From positions 62,001 to 126,000 of the forward strand of contig NZ_RQYM01000007.1 of NCBI RefSeq assembly GCF_003859945.1: 64,000 nucleotides of DNA. Direction: 5' to 3'. The notes under the pieces were generated by a model. That model had not been told where the DNA came from. It did not search any database and saw nothing but the letters and a program-made list of their open reading frames with translations. A program made the position numbers and the translations under genes. Origin of the DNA: Leucobacter sp. OH1287. Its GTDB lineage: Bacteria > Actinomycetota > Actinomycetes > Actinomycetales > Microbacteriaceae. Positions 42,992-52,089 of the stretch are shown in pieces; the stretch's first letter is position 1, and each line of letters opens with the position of its first letter.

Positions 42992-44085
42992 GATACCCTC
43001 ACTCGGGGGTCGATAACTCCGTAGAGCACGTCAACGAGGAAGTTGAGTCCGATGTAGACAATGCCCACGATCAAACCCACACCCATAATCGCTGGCAGAT
43101 CCAGCTTGGTTGCGGCGGCGAATGAGTACTGCCCGATCCCGTTCCAGTTGTACACCTTCTCAACCAGCACTGTGCCGGAGAGAAGTGAGCCGAACGCGAG
43201 ACCCAGAACCGTGATAATCGGTACCGTTGCCGCACGCAGCACATACCCGAAGGTGACGGTGCGTTTCGGCAGACCTTTTGCTTTTGCTGCACGCACAAAA
43301 TCAAGGTCGAGCACCTCAAGCACCGCGGAGCGAGCAAACCGGGTGAGCAGTCCGATCGTGTAGAGCGCCAAAACCGATGCGGGCAGCACCAGGTGGTAGA
43401 TAGCGTCCCAGAACACATCAAACTGACCGGTGAGCAGCGCATCAACCGTGTAGAGGCCGGTTATGTGCGGCGGTGGGATTAGCACCGGATCAAGCCGACC
43501 GGATCCGGGGAAAATCCCGAGCAGGAAGAAGAACACGTAGTAGACAACCAGCGCGAGCCAGAACGTTGGCCAGGATAGCCCGATCAGGCTGACCACGCGG
43601 ATAATCTGGTCCGCCAAGCGCCGCCTGCGCAGCGCCGCCCAGAGGCCCAAACCAACCCCGACAAGAGCCGAGAAAACGATCGCTGCGAGCGCGAGCTCAA
43701 TGGTTGCGGGGAATGCTTCGGCAAGCTCCTCAGCAACCGGCTGTCGAGTCTGGTTTGACTCCCCCAGATTGCCCTGGACCAGGTTGCCGAGGTAGGTTGC
43801 GTACTGCACCGGTAGCGGCTGGTCGAGGCCGCGATCCGCTCTGAATTTGGCAACGATTTCGGGATCCGCTGCCGCCTGCTCACCCAGAGCTGCCTGCACC
43901 GGATCGGCAGGCACCAGGTTGGTGAGCGAGAATGTGACGAGGGTAACCCCGAACACCAGCAGAATTGAAAGCCCCAAGCGCACACCGATGTATCGCAGCA
44001 GCGGTGGAATACCGCGTCGCTGTTTTTCTGGTGTGCGCTCTAGGGTTTCAAGCGCAACTGTGTCAGTTGATGAGCGCAAGGTCAA
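42988..44085 (-). CDS. Peptide ABC transporter permease (DppB-type)
   Basis: This 365-residue permease has TNLVPADPVQAALG, FRADRGLDQPLPVQYATYLG and the loop RAAKAKGLPKRTVTFGYVLRAA. The start is a TTG at 44085 that overlaps the end of the binding-protein gene by 23 bases, so translation is coupled. About 30 extra N-terminal residues (STDTVALETLERTPEKQRRG) precede the first helix. It is the first permease of the operon. Confidence 0.88.
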   Translation of the reverse strand: MTLRSSTDTVALETLERTPEKQRRGIPPLLRYIGVRLGLSILLVFGVTLVTFSLTNLVPADPVQAALGEQAAADPEIVAKFRADRGLDQPLPVQYATYLGNLVQGNLGESNQTRQPVAEELAEAFPATIELALAAIVFSALVGVGLGLWAALRRRRLADQIIRVVSLIGLSWPTFWLALVVYYVFFFLLGIFPGSGRLDPVLIPPPHITGLYTVDALLTGQFDVFWDAIYHLVLPASVLALYTIGLLTRFARSAVLEVLDLDFVRAAKAKGLPKRTVTFGYVLRAATVPIITVLGLAFGSLLSGTVLVEKVYNWNGIGQYSFAAATKLDLPAIMGVGLIVGIVYIGLNFLVDVLYGVIDPRVRVS

Positions 44086-45640
44086 TGTTCCAAACCGGGT
44101 TGGTTACCACGTTCTTGATTGACTTGCTTGAGACAACGCTCTGCGCTGGCTGCAACAGTGGAATGAACGGTCCTGACTCGCTCTGGTAGCGCTGCCATTC
44201 CTGGAACGCTGCCTCACGACCGTCGTCGCTTGCGCTTTGCGCTGCGGTTGCGAGCTCAACAGCCTTAACGTCGGCTGTCTCAGCCCAGCCTGCGCGCAAG
44301 CCCACTAGCTGCCCTGGAGAGAACACCAGGTAGTTTGATGGGTGAGGGAAGTCTGGTCCCCAGTACCACAGGCCGATTGTTTCGGTGCCGCCGCGGTATG
44401 CGTCAAGCTCGGTTGCAACCGGTGCTGGCGCGAGTTTAATCTCGATGCCAACCTCTTTCAGCTGTGCCTGCGCACTCTCTGCGATGCTGGTGAATGATAG
44501 ACCCTGCACGGTGACATCGTTCGGGAAGTTGAGGGTAACAGGTTCACCCTTGTAGCCGGATTTAGCTAGCGCTGCTTTGGCGCCGTCAAGGTCTCGCTTG
44601 TTGCCGTCAGAGGCGTCGAGCGCGCCGAGGAAGATGGACGGGATCGGCCCTCCTGGGCGAGCTGCTCCCTCTCCCGCGAGCGCAACGATCTTGTCGTAGT
44701 CGATGCCGAGCTTCACGGCCTTAAGGAAGTCAGGGTTGCTTGTCCACTGGTTGATTTCACTGTTCTGGTTGAGGAACAGGAAGATCATGTACTGTGAAGC
44801 TTCACTTGTGATGTTAACGTTGGCGTTAGCGAGTTCCGCAACCTGATCGGGGTTCAGGTCGAGTGCCACCTGGGATTCACCCTTCTCAATGTTTAGTTTC
44901 TGGGTTGGTCCTTCGACGTTGCGCAGCACGATCCGCTCGTATGCTGGTTTATCACCGCTGTATTTTGGATTGGCGGTGAGCACAACCTGTTTAGTGGCGT
45001 CGAATGATTCCAGCAGATACGGGCCGGATCCGGCTGATTCACCGTTGAGGAACTTCTCTGCCGCGTCTGACTCGTCTGTTGTGCCGCCTGCCTCAGTGAC
45101 CACTTTCATGTTAACGACGCTGAGCGCCCCGTTTGGCAAAATGTACGGCAGCTCTGGTTTCGGCGTCTCACTTGTCAGCGTGAGCGTTTTGTCGTCAACC
45201 TTCTCTACAGTCACGCCATCAAGCAAGAATGACGGGTTGCCCTTGATCCCCTGCAGTCGCTGCAGCGAGAACACTGCGTCATCAACCGTCACCGGGCTGC
45301 CGTCAGAGAATACGTTGCCGTCTTTCATTGTCAGGGTTAGCACGGTGTTGTCTTCGTTCATCTCATAGCTAGCGAGGCCGTCAACCGGCTTCGTCACGTC
45401 GGATCCCTCGAAGGTGAGCAGGGTTTGGTAGAGCGCCTTCACCAGGATCTGCCCGGTTGGCTCGTATGAGCGGTTGGGGTCAGCGGTTTTCAGGTCGAAT
45501 GAGGTGTCGACCACGAGTGATTTACCTGAGGCGGATCCACCACCGCCGTTGTTCGCGGTGCCGGCGCAGGCGCTGAGCGCGAGACTACCCGCCAGCAGCA
45601 GCCCGAGTGTTGCAAGTGAGCGTTTTAACGAAAACCTCAT
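44063..45640 (-). CDS. Peptide ABC transporter substrate-binding lipoprotein
   Basis: The 525-residue SBP_bac_5 protein starts MRFSLKRSLATLGLLLAG with lipobox LSAC (about 22-25), a Gly/Ser linker and an OppA/DppA-like domain (SFDLKTADPNRSYEPTG, FSDGSPVTVDDAVFSLQRL). A GGGAG ribosome site lies six bases upstream. It heads a minus-strand operon of binding protein, two permeases, two ATPases and an ABM protein. The divergent Lrp/AsnC regulator at 45967 likely controls it. Confidence 0.93.
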   Translation of the reverse strand: MRFSLKRSLATLGLLLAGSLALSACAGTANNGGGGSASGKSLVVDTSFDLKTADPNRSYEPTGQILVKALYQTLLTFEGSDVTKPVDGLASYEMNEDNTVLTLTMKDGNVFSDGSPVTVDDAVFSLQRLQGIKGNPSFLLDGVTVEKVDDKTLTLTSETPKPELPYILPNGALSVVNMKVVTEAGGTTDESDAAEKFLNGESAGSGPYLLESFDATKQVVLTANPKYSGDKPAYERIVLRNVEGPTQKLNIEKGESQVALDLNPDQVAELANANVNITSEASQYMIFLFLNQNSEINQWTSNPDFLKAVKLGIDYDKIVALAGEGAARPGGPIPSIFLGALDASDGNKRDLDGAKAALAKSGYKGEPVTLNFPNDVTVQGLSFTSIAESAQAQLKEVGIEIKLAPAPVATELDAYRGGTETIGLWYWGPDFPHPSNYLVFSPGQLVGLRAGWAETADVKAVELATAAQSASDDGREAAFQEWQRYQSESGPFIPLLQPAQSVVSSKSIKNVVTNPVWNIDLALIN

Positions 45641-45966
45641 TGATTTCTCCCATCAGCGGGGCACCTGCGGCTGCGGGCACCCGTGGTTAAAGTGATGAAA
45701 CACCTGACACGCTGCCTGCTCCGTCTGGTTGAGCGGAGAGCCGCTGTTTAGCGCCTCATTACACTCCCCGTAGTTGTTCTACGGATTGTTCTAAAATTAG
45801 CAATTCTTCGGCAAAGCTGTCAAAGAAAAGTCGTAATTTGGAACTGTTTGTTTGCAATATGGGCTAAAACCGGCAGAAAGTTCCATTATTATTGGTTTAG
45901 ATGCCGGCTTGCTGGACTGATTGCCGGGTCTGGATTGATTGCCGTAAGTCGAAGGAGATAACCACA
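45641..45966. other. Divergent regulatory region, binding protein / Lrp gene
   Basis: This 326-base gap holds the shared control region. The half nearer the Lrp gene is AT-rich. TGGAACT (45839-45845) and AGTTCCA (45879-45885) form a perfect inverted repeat 40 bases apart, and CTAAAATTAG occurs at 45791. Lrp-family proteins bind such loose, multi-site regions, so these are candidate sites. No coding sequence with a good start is seen. Confidence 0.5.
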
Positions 45967-46488
45967 GTGGAACTGGATGACACCCACATTAAAATGCTTG
46001 ACCTGCTGCGCCAGGACGCTCGGCTCTCAATAGCCGCGCTTGCAAAGCGCCTCAACATTTCCAGGTCCAACGCCTATCAGCGATTTGAGGCACTAAGAAC
46101 CGCTGGTGTACTGATGGGCTCAACCGTTGACATTAACTTCGGTGCAGCAGGTGTCGGCGTTGCAGCACTGATTTTTATTTCACTGGATCAAACCCGGTGG
46201 GACGAGTTCCGTGAACGGATCTATGAGCTACCAGAGCTGGAGTATTACGCCGTGACTAGCGGTCAGTACGACTGTATGCTGCTCGTTCGCACCGCCAACA
46301 TCGCCGGAATCCACAAGCTCACCACGGAAACAATCCCCCGCTGGAGTGTGATCCGCGAAACCGAGACTGTGTTCCTGCTCGACGAGGGCTGGTCCCGCGT
46401 CGACATTGAAGGCAGCATCAAGAACGCCGCTGCTGCGCAGCTGCAAACCAACACCACCGGGATGATGCGGTTTAGGCGGACGCGGTAG
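45967..46488 (+). CDS. Lrp/AsnC-family transcriptional regulator
   Basis: This 173-residue protein has the Lrp/AsnC helix-turn-helix (VELDDTHIKMLDLLRQDARLSIAALAKRLNISRSNAYQRFEAL) and the ligand-binding RAM/ACT-like domain, containing YAVTSGQYDCMLLVRT. I chose GTG 45967, preceded by AAGGAGATAACCACA; the upstream ATG at 45901 lacks a ribosome site. It is divergent from the peptide importer operon, which it probably regulates in response to an amino acid. Confidence 0.9.
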   Translation: MELDDTHIKMLDLLRQDARLSIAALAKRLNISRSNAYQRFEALRTAGVLMGSTVDINFGAAGVGVAALIFISLDQTRWDEFRERIYELPELEYYAVTSGQYDCMLLVRTANIAGIHKLTTETIPRWSVIRETETVFLLDEGWSRVDIEGSIKNAAAAQLQTNTTGMMRFRRTR

Positions 46489-46543
46489 GTCGGATTACAC
46501 CAAATCAGCGAACAGCTTGATTAATCCTCGAAAGACCGCCGTA

Positions 46544-47503
46544 TTAATATGGCCCGAGGAATCTCTCTCCGTTGTAGTGGATCATGTGGGTTGGGTGGTC
46601 CGCACACCAAACCTCAGACTCCCAAGCGATTTCATCAACGTACTTTCTAAAAGTTCTTCTGTCCGGGAAGCAAGAGACATACACTAATCCGGCTGAAGAG
46701 TTCTCAAAAAGTCTTGCTAATTCAAGCTGACGTTTTGAGTCCACAGGGCCATGCGAGCTAGCTGCTTCGAGTAGAACAAGCCAGTTTTTATCGGGCATGT
46801 AGACAATTAAGTCAGGCATCTTGCCGTGCTGATCAACGACTACTCCAAGCTTCGATAACGCTTCTTCTTCAAACAACGCCCACTTGCTGTCAGCATCGCC
46901 AATATAGAGCACCTGTCCCCCAGGTGTGAAACGCGGGCAGAAATTATCGACCATCTCTTTCAAAAGCACATTTTGGCCACCCGGAGACAGCGTCAAATTC
47001 TTTCCACCTGGCAGTACCAGCGGGATTCGATCCATTTGCCTTTCGGCGGCAAAAATTGTTTTCAATCCCGGAAGCTCTCTAGTGTAAATAGGGAGTCCGG
47101 CTTCCCATTCTTCCCTGCCATAACTTCTAAGCAGGCTCAACGCTTTGTCAGCGATCTTATAGTTTGTTTTAGGTGAATTGGTAGGGCGTGATGGATCATC
47201 CGCATTCTGCAAAACTAAGTGAGCCTCTACAAATTGATGCAGCGTGTATCTTCTAATTATTTCTCGCGTATTAGGCTTATAGTCTTTTCCGTATTCATCA
47301 CGGATGAAATCCATAATTGCACGAGTTCCAACCAGCTGGTTTGATGACAGCTCCCATGAAGCGCCGGGGCTCAAATTCAGCAGCGCAAGCAAAACAAGCG
47401 CTGATCTCTCATTGCACCTTTCTTGATCCATTCCCAGCATCTCAAGAACATAGCGAGCATTTTCAACCTGTTCATGTGCTAAATCAGGATTATTTGTTTT
47501 CAC
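46544..47503 (-). CDS. Type II restriction endonuclease, BsuBI/PstI family
   Basis: The 319-residue protein matches the BsuBI/PstI endonucleases. The C-terminal half has KMPDLIVYMPDKNWLVLLEAASSHG (about 235-260), the family's modified PD-(D/E)xK core, with GPVDSKRQLEL after it, and GDADSKWALFEEE upstream. Characterised members cut CTGCAG, so that is the likely target. Its ATG overlaps the methylase stop by 4 bases. The gene and its partner are AT-richer than the rest of the window and carry no GGATCC, which fits acquisition by transfer. Confidence 0.9.
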   Translation of the reverse strand: MKTNNPDLAHEQVENARYVLEMLGMDQERCNERSALVLLALLNLSPGASWELSSNQLVGTRAIMDFIRDEYGKDYKPNTREIIRRYTLHQFVEAHLVLQNADDPSRPTNSPKTNYKIADKALSLLRSYGREEWEAGLPIYTRELPGLKTIFAAERQMDRIPLVLPGGKNLTLSPGGQNVLLKEMVDNFCPRFTPGGQVLYIGDADSKWALFEEEALSKLGVVVDQHGKMPDLIVYMPDKNWLVLLEAASSHGPVDSKRQLELARLFENSSAGLVYVSCFPDRRTFRKYVDEIAWESEVWCADHPTHMIHYNGERFLGPY

Positions 47504-48981
47504 GCGATCAACTCCATCAGTTTTACGCTGGGTTCTTCTGCCCGCGTCAGAGACTGTGCTCCGAGCGACCTCAAAGTTTCCAGGTCGGGAAACCGCATGT
47601 TTCTGATATCAGTTGCGTTCACTTGGGTATGCCCGGAGAAGGTTCTAAAGAATTTGTCCACAACTTCCGAATTAAGCCAAACGCCCAAACCCTTAGCCAG
47701 CAACTCATCTAGCGGCTGACCTTTCTGATGAAAAACGTTCAAGTGGTTTTCAAAAGCTACCGGATCAGGGTTTTCGGTTGGGTTCCAGATAGAGGCAACT
47801 ATCCGACGCTTTTCTTCTTTGGAGCTAAACCTTTTAACAAGTGTGTACCAGCCAGAGGGCATAAGCAAGGTTTCAGCCTTGGCATCGGCTGGCAAGAACC
47901 ACTGTGGCTTTTTGGATACAACTGGCCAAACAACACCACTGCTCTTCATATTGGATGGGTATATAAGCGGTTTCCCGCCCTCGACGGGACGGTGAAATGT
48001 AGATTCACGCAGACGGAAATCCACTACTTTTCCGGTTGAAACCTCAATGCCAAGATCGTTCAGCGTGCATGGCTGCGAAAGCATTATCTCAGCAACCTTG
48101 GTGTCTTCCCCGTTAGTTGCCAGACGAATAAACTGGTGCGGGTCTCCTGGATGAACGACCTCGCTAAAAGGTACCACTCTCTCACGCGGAACGTCAATTT
48201 GGCTTTCACTGACTGACAGGGTTACAGAATCTCGAGTCTGGTTTTTTATGCCGGAAAAAATAATATTTTCTTGTAGAACTCCTGTATCAGAAAACACCGT
48301 TGACCTTGAATCAAAAACGTGAATTCTCGATAATCCGAGATGCTTCAAAAAGTGTCTACGAAAATCAACAAAATACGGTCCGTTGAAGAATGACCTTGGG
48401 GTAATAGCCACTAGCTGGCCACCAGTTTTAAGAGAGGCCAGTGATAGCGTCAGAAATGCTGCATACAGGTTAGGAGCGTCTACCCCAAAAATACGCATTG
48501 CTTTTCTGTGGGCACTGTTTACAGGGAGCTTTCCGTACGGTGGATTCTGTATTACGACATCAAAAGAGGAATCCAGATTCAGCTTAGGCATCAGCCCAAC
48601 CGTTTCAAGAATGAAATCAGCAGAGACCAACTGCGTGCGTATTCTGCCATTCGAGGAATCCTCAATGTGACGGAGTGTTTCAGATAGAAAAGGAACTACG
48701 TCATCATCCCGCTCAACGGCAACAAAGTCGGCTGCCAAGTCAGGGTAGTCATTAATAATTCGGGCAGCAAGTGCTGCTGTGAGCACTCCTGTTCCTGCGC
48801 CGGGATCAAGGATCTTGATGTGCCCTGAGTCAGGCAAAACCACCATCGAAGCAATCAGAGATGCTGCACTAGCGGGCGTGAAGAATTGCCCCAGGTCAGA
48901 CTGGGTTTTGGGGTCAAGAACCGTTAACGCCTCTTGCCTCAACCTTTCAGCGGCATCTAAAAGACTGACTTTCATAGCCAT
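47500..48981 (-). CDS. N6-adenine DNA methyltransferase of the same R-M system
   Basis: The 493-residue methyltransferase has motif I ILDPGAGTGVLTAAL (about 57-71) and motif IV NPPYGK, the adenine-N6 NPPY type, with a following target-recognition domain. It would modify the adenine of CTGCAG and protect the host, upstream of and coupled to the endonuclease. Its order (M before R, both minus) lets methylase appear first. No controller gene was seen, although the leader may hold one. AT-rich composition suggests recent arrival. Confidence 0.9.
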   Translation of the reverse strand: MAMKVSLLDAAERLRQEALTVLDPKTQSDLGQFFTPASAASLIASMVVLPDSGHIKILDPGAGTGVLTAALAARIINDYPDLAADFVAVERDDDVVPFLSETLRHIEDSSNGRIRTQLVSADFILETVGLMPKLNLDSSFDVVIQNPPYGKLPVNSAHRKAMRIFGVDAPNLYAAFLTLSLASLKTGGQLVAITPRSFFNGPYFVDFRRHFLKHLGLSRIHVFDSRSTVFSDTGVLQENIIFSGIKNQTRDSVTLSVSESQIDVPRERVVPFSEVVHPGDPHQFIRLATNGEDTKVAEIMLSQPCTLNDLGIEVSTGKVVDFRLRESTFHRPVEGGKPLIYPSNMKSSGVVWPVVSKKPQWFLPADAKAETLLMPSGWYTLVKRFSSKEEKRRIVASIWNPTENPDPVAFENHLNVFHQKGQPLDELLAKGLGVWLNSEVVDKFFRTFSGHTQVNATDIRNMRFPDLETLRSLGAQSLTRAEEPSVKLMELIA

Positions 48982-49019
48982 TCAATCGTACCCCACCTAG
49001 TCAGGCAAGAAGGTAAAAA

Positions 49020-49073
49020 ACACAGCCCTAACACTGCCAGTTTCACCGCGGTTAATCGACTAAGAAGCTGTGT
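49020..49073. other. Imperfect inverted repeat at the R-M block edge
   Basis: ACACAGC (49020-49026) and GCTGTGT (49067-49073) are inverted copies flanked by A-runs on both sides (TAAAAAA and TAAAAAA). The loop is long (40 bases). It may be a weak bidirectional terminator or relic of insertion. No matching repeat was found at the other end of the block. Confidence 0.35.
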
Positions 49074-49104
49074 AAAAAAGGCCTCAACAGACTATCCTTA
49101 AACC

Positions 49105-50313
49105 ATGAGCATTTTCACTCCGTTGCAGCTGCGTGATGTTTTGCTTCCGAACAGGATTTGGATGGCTCCGATGTGCATGTACTCGGCGAATCCAGCAAAC
49201 CCAGAGCAACCCACGGAGGCTATCCCCCAGGTTACTCAACACGCTGCTGATGCACCAAACACCCCAAACGATTTCCACATCGCCCACTATTGGAGCCACG
49301 CTGCTGGCGGTGCCGGAATGGTGATGGTTGAGGCGACCGCGATAACCCCCGCTGGCAGGATCACCCCGTTCGATTTGGGGCTCTGGAGTGAAGAACAAAT
49401 CCCTGCGCATCGCCGTCTCACCGAGGCGATCAAAGCAGCAGACGGGGTTCCTGCGATCCAACTCTCACACGCTGGCCGCAAGGCCAGCACCGCACCCCCA
49501 TTGCACGGTGGAAAGCCGCTGCGGCCGGGCAGCGGGGATCCGCTAAGCGAGCTTGGCTGGCAAACCGTTGCGCCGAGCCCGGTTCCCTTCGCGAACTTCC
49601 CCACCCCACAGGCGCTAGATAAAGCAGCGATTAACGACGCGATCGCCGATTTTGTGAAGTCAGCAGAGTATGCGATCGCCGCGGGCTACGAGGTGCTTGA
49701 GCTGCACGGCGCGCACGGATACCTGCTGCACCAGTTCCTCTCACCGCTCAGCAACCACCGTGATGACGAGTTCGGCGGCTCGCTCGAGAACCGGATGCGC
49801 TTCCCGCTCGCGGTTGTTGAGGCGGTGCGCCAGGTGATGCCCGAGGGCATGCCGCTGCTGCTCCGGGTTTCCGCAACCGACTGGGTAAACGACCGGCCAG
49901 CGTGGGATTTGCCGCAAACCATCGAGTTCGTCACCGCCGCACACAAGCTCGGCGTCGACCTCGTCGACGTGTCAAGCGGCGGGCTCGAAATCATCCCCAT
50001 CCCGTCCGACGAAGACTACCAAACCTCGCTCGGCCTGAAACTACGCGCGGCAACGCCCGACAGTCTGCTCGTCAGCAGCGTCGGCAGAATCGACACAACC
50101 GAGACTGCCACACGGCTGCTCGCTCACGCAGGCGAGGGTGCCACTGACTTCGTGGGGCGCGGATCCGCCAACGACGATTCAACCCTCGATGCGGTCTTTA
50201 TTGGTCGCCAACTGCTGCGTGATGCCTGGTGGCCGAACCGGATCGCAGCGGAGCTCGGCGAGCCAGCCCGCAACATTGTGCAGTATCAGCAAGGGATCGG
50301 GCGGCCGCGCTAA
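49105..50313 (+). CDS. Old yellow enzyme family flavin oxidoreductase (YqjM-like)
   Basis: This 402-residue TIM-barrel flavoprotein has APMCMYS (about 20-26) with the YqjM-type Cys and Tyr, QLSHAGRK (about 115-122), HGAHGYLLHQFLSPLSNHRDDEFGGSLENR and FVGRGSANDD near the end. It uses NADPH and FMN to reduce activated alkenes. It has an insertion of about 20 residues near 30-50 (EQPTEAIPQVTQHAADAP). Plus-strand and alone; it precedes the phased-repeat operator region. Confidence 0.92.
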   Translation: MSIFTPLQLRDVLLPNRIWMAPMCMYSANPANPEQPTEAIPQVTQHAADAPNTPNDFHIAHYWSHAAGGAGMVMVEATAITPAGRITPFDLGLWSEEQIPAHRRLTEAIKAADGVPAIQLSHAGRKASTAPPLHGGKPLRPGSGDPLSELGWQTVAPSPVPFANFPTPQALDKAAINDAIADFVKSAEYAIAAGYEVLELHGAHGYLLHQFLSPLSNHRDDEFGGSLENRMRFPLAVVEAVRQVMPEGMPLLLRVSATDWVNDRPAWDLPQTIEFVTAAHKLGVDLVDVSSGGLEIIPIPSDEDYQTSLGLKLRAATPDSLLVSSVGRIDTTETATRLLAHAGEGATDFVGRGSANDDSTLDAVFIGRQLLRDAWWPNRIAAELGEPARNIVQYQQGIGRPR

Positions 50314-50323
50314 GCCCGCGAAC

Positions 50324-50424
50324 ATACACAACTTACACGTCAAAATACACAACTTACATACCAACATGCACATTAAGCAGTCAAACATACATACAACATG
50401 CGGCTCAAAGTGTAAGATAGATGT
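50324..50424 (+). promoter_or_regulatory. 21-bp phased repeats before the AlbA_2/ATPase gene
   Basis: ATACACAACTTACACGTCAA at 50324 recurs at 50345 (ATACACAACTTACATACCAA) and, weaker, at 50366 and 50387, a period of 21 bases or two helical turns. An inverted form (TGTAAGATAGATGTATGTTG) overlaps the start codon at 50425. This is a strong candidate operator; the AlbA_2 protein encoded next may bind it. Confidence 0.6.
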
Positions 50425-52089
50425 ATGTTGCAGTTATCAGGTATCCCCGACCGTTCAGAACTCAAGGCAGTTATTGATCATCTGCGCAAAGTTGGAGCAG
50501 ACACTAGAGATGTCGAGGTAAAAGCTGCCGGTGGTGGCTTCCCGAAGAGCCTGCTGCACACCATCTCAGCCTTCTCAAATACTCAGGGGGGATTGATCAT
50601 CCTCGGCCTCGACGAAAAGACCAATTTTGAGCCAACACCTGATTTTAAAGCTGGCGCAACTCGCAAAGCATTGGAGGATGCTTGCTCCAACAAGATCCAC
50701 CCAGCAGTAAACGCTGAAATAGTTGAGGCGCCGTTCGCAGACACTGTTCTACTGCTTGCTTGGATTCCTGAGCTGCCCATAAACCTCAAACCCGCTTATA
50801 TTGTCACCGCTGGCCAGTACGCTGGTTCATATAAGAGGCTGGGTGACGGCGATCACAAACTCAGCAACTACGAAATTGATCGCCTGCTTGAAAACCGCAG
50901 CCAACCCTTCTGGGATCGGGAGGTTGTACCGCGGGCAACACTCACGGACCTTGACAGCCAGCTGCTGGAGCAACTGTTGGAGCGTGAGCGCCGACTCAAG
51001 CCTCGCAACTTTGCGAGCCTGTCTGACGAGGATTGCCTGCGCAGGCTCAACATCATCGACTTTGACATGGTTGGCGAGTTGCGTCCAACGCTCGCAGGTT
51101 TGCTCGCGCTCGGCAGCTACCCGCAGCAGTTCTTCCCGCGGCTTAACATCACCTTCACCGCATACCCAGGAACTGACAAAGCATCCGCCCCGGGATCACC
51201 GCGATTTCTCGATAATCGAAGAATCGACGGCTCGATCCCGGTAATCCTAGAAGAAACCCTCTACGCTGTCGCCCGCAACAGTCGCACCGGCGCAGTCATC
51301 GTGGACGGCTTCCGCCAAGACCTGCCCGATTTTCCTCACGATGCCGTGCGCGAGGCAGTGGTTAACGCGCTAATGCACCGCGACTACTCCCCCGAGGCTC
51401 GCGGCAGCCAGGTGCAGGTTAATCTCTACACTGACCGCCTCGAAATCCTCAACCCTGGCGGACTATACAGCATTGTCACCCTCGAAGCTCTCGGTGCCAC
51501 AGGGCTCAGCGCAACCCGCAATCAGGCGCTCTCCAACATCCTAGAGAGCACGCCGTTTGAAAATGGGTTTGTCGCCGAAAATCGTGGATCCGGCTACTCC
51601 GCGATCCTCACCGAACTACAGCGCGCAATCCTCCCACCGCCGATCCCCGAATCAACACTCACCTACTTCTGCCTCACTTTCCCACGCCGCGGAGCAGCAA
51701 GCCCAGAGCCGCCGCAAGAAACCAGCGCGGCTAAGGATCGGATCCTAACACACCTCGCAAAAGTCCCCAGCGCCACGGCTAAAGATGTCGCAGCCTCTGC
51801 AGATATCGCCGTCAGTACCGCCCGGGCGACGCTGAGTAAACTTGTGAAGGCGGGGCAGATTGAGATGCTCGAACCGCCGAAAAGCCCGAAACAGCGTTAC
51901 CGTCTAACCAGGCGCCCGCCTAGCACCGAACCCGCAACAGCACCCAGCCGACCACCCCGCAGCAACTCACCAGCCGACCACCCCGCGGCAGCACCCCAGC
52001 CGACCACCCCGCAGCAGCTCACCCGCGGCTGCTCCCGCGAAATCCCAGTTTCGCAAGGTGCCGGCTCGATAGGCTTGAAGCATGAGTGA
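50425..52089 (+). CDS. AlbA_2-domain ATPase-like transcriptional regulator
   Basis: The 554-residue protein starts with an AlbA_2 (schlafen-type) domain (DVEVKAAGGGFPKSLLHTISAFSNTQGG, about 33-60), continues with a GHKL/HATPase-like part (DFPHDAVREAVVNALMHRDYS, FENGFVAENRGSGYSAILTELQ), and then a winged-helix region (about 440-490, KDRILTHLAKVPSATAKDV). Such proteins are usually DNA-binding regulators. The C-terminal 65 residues are Pro/Ala/Thr-rich and come from a 26-bp repeat that is not a multiple of three. The start is fixed by the overlapping operator; next gene overlaps its end by 8 bases. Confidence 0.85.
   Translation: MLQLSGIPDRSELKAVIDHLRKVGADTRDVEVKAAGGGFPKSLLHTISAFSNTQGGLIILGLDEKTNFEPTPDFKAGATRKALEDACSNKIHPAVNAEIVEAPFADTVLLLAWIPELPINLKPAYIVTAGQYAGSYKRLGDGDHKLSNYEIDRLLENRSQPFWDREVVPRATLTDLDSQLLEQLLERERRLKPRNFASLSDEDCLRRLNIIDFDMVGELRPTLAGLLALGSYPQQFFPRLNITFTAYPGTDKASAPGSPRFLDNRRIDGSIPVILEETLYAVARNSRTGAVIVDGFRQDLPDFPHDAVREAVVNALMHRDYSPEARGSQVQVNLYTDRLEILNPGGLYSIVTLEALGATGLSATRNQALSNILESTPFENGFVAENRGSGYSAILTELQRAILPPPIPESTLTYFCLTFPRRGAASPEPPQETSAAKDRILTHLAKVPSATAKDVAASADIAVSTARATLSKLVKAGQIEMLEPPKSPKQRYRLTRRPPSTEPATAPSRPPRSNSPADHPAAAPQPTTPQQLTRGCSREIPVSQGAGSIGLKHE
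51945..52022. repeat. 26-bp tandem repeat, three copies, frame-shifting
   Basis: CAGCCGACCACCCCGC-led units of 26 bases start at 51945, 51971 and 51997. Since 26 is not a multiple of three, each copy is read in a different frame in the tail of the AlbA_2 protein. Gain or loss of one unit would change the protein's end. Confidence 0.9.

Noticed and set aside
50324-50424. CRISPR or phage attachment repeats
   Set aside because: Only short, partly matching 21-bp units with no spacers and no cas or integrase gene. An operator fits better.
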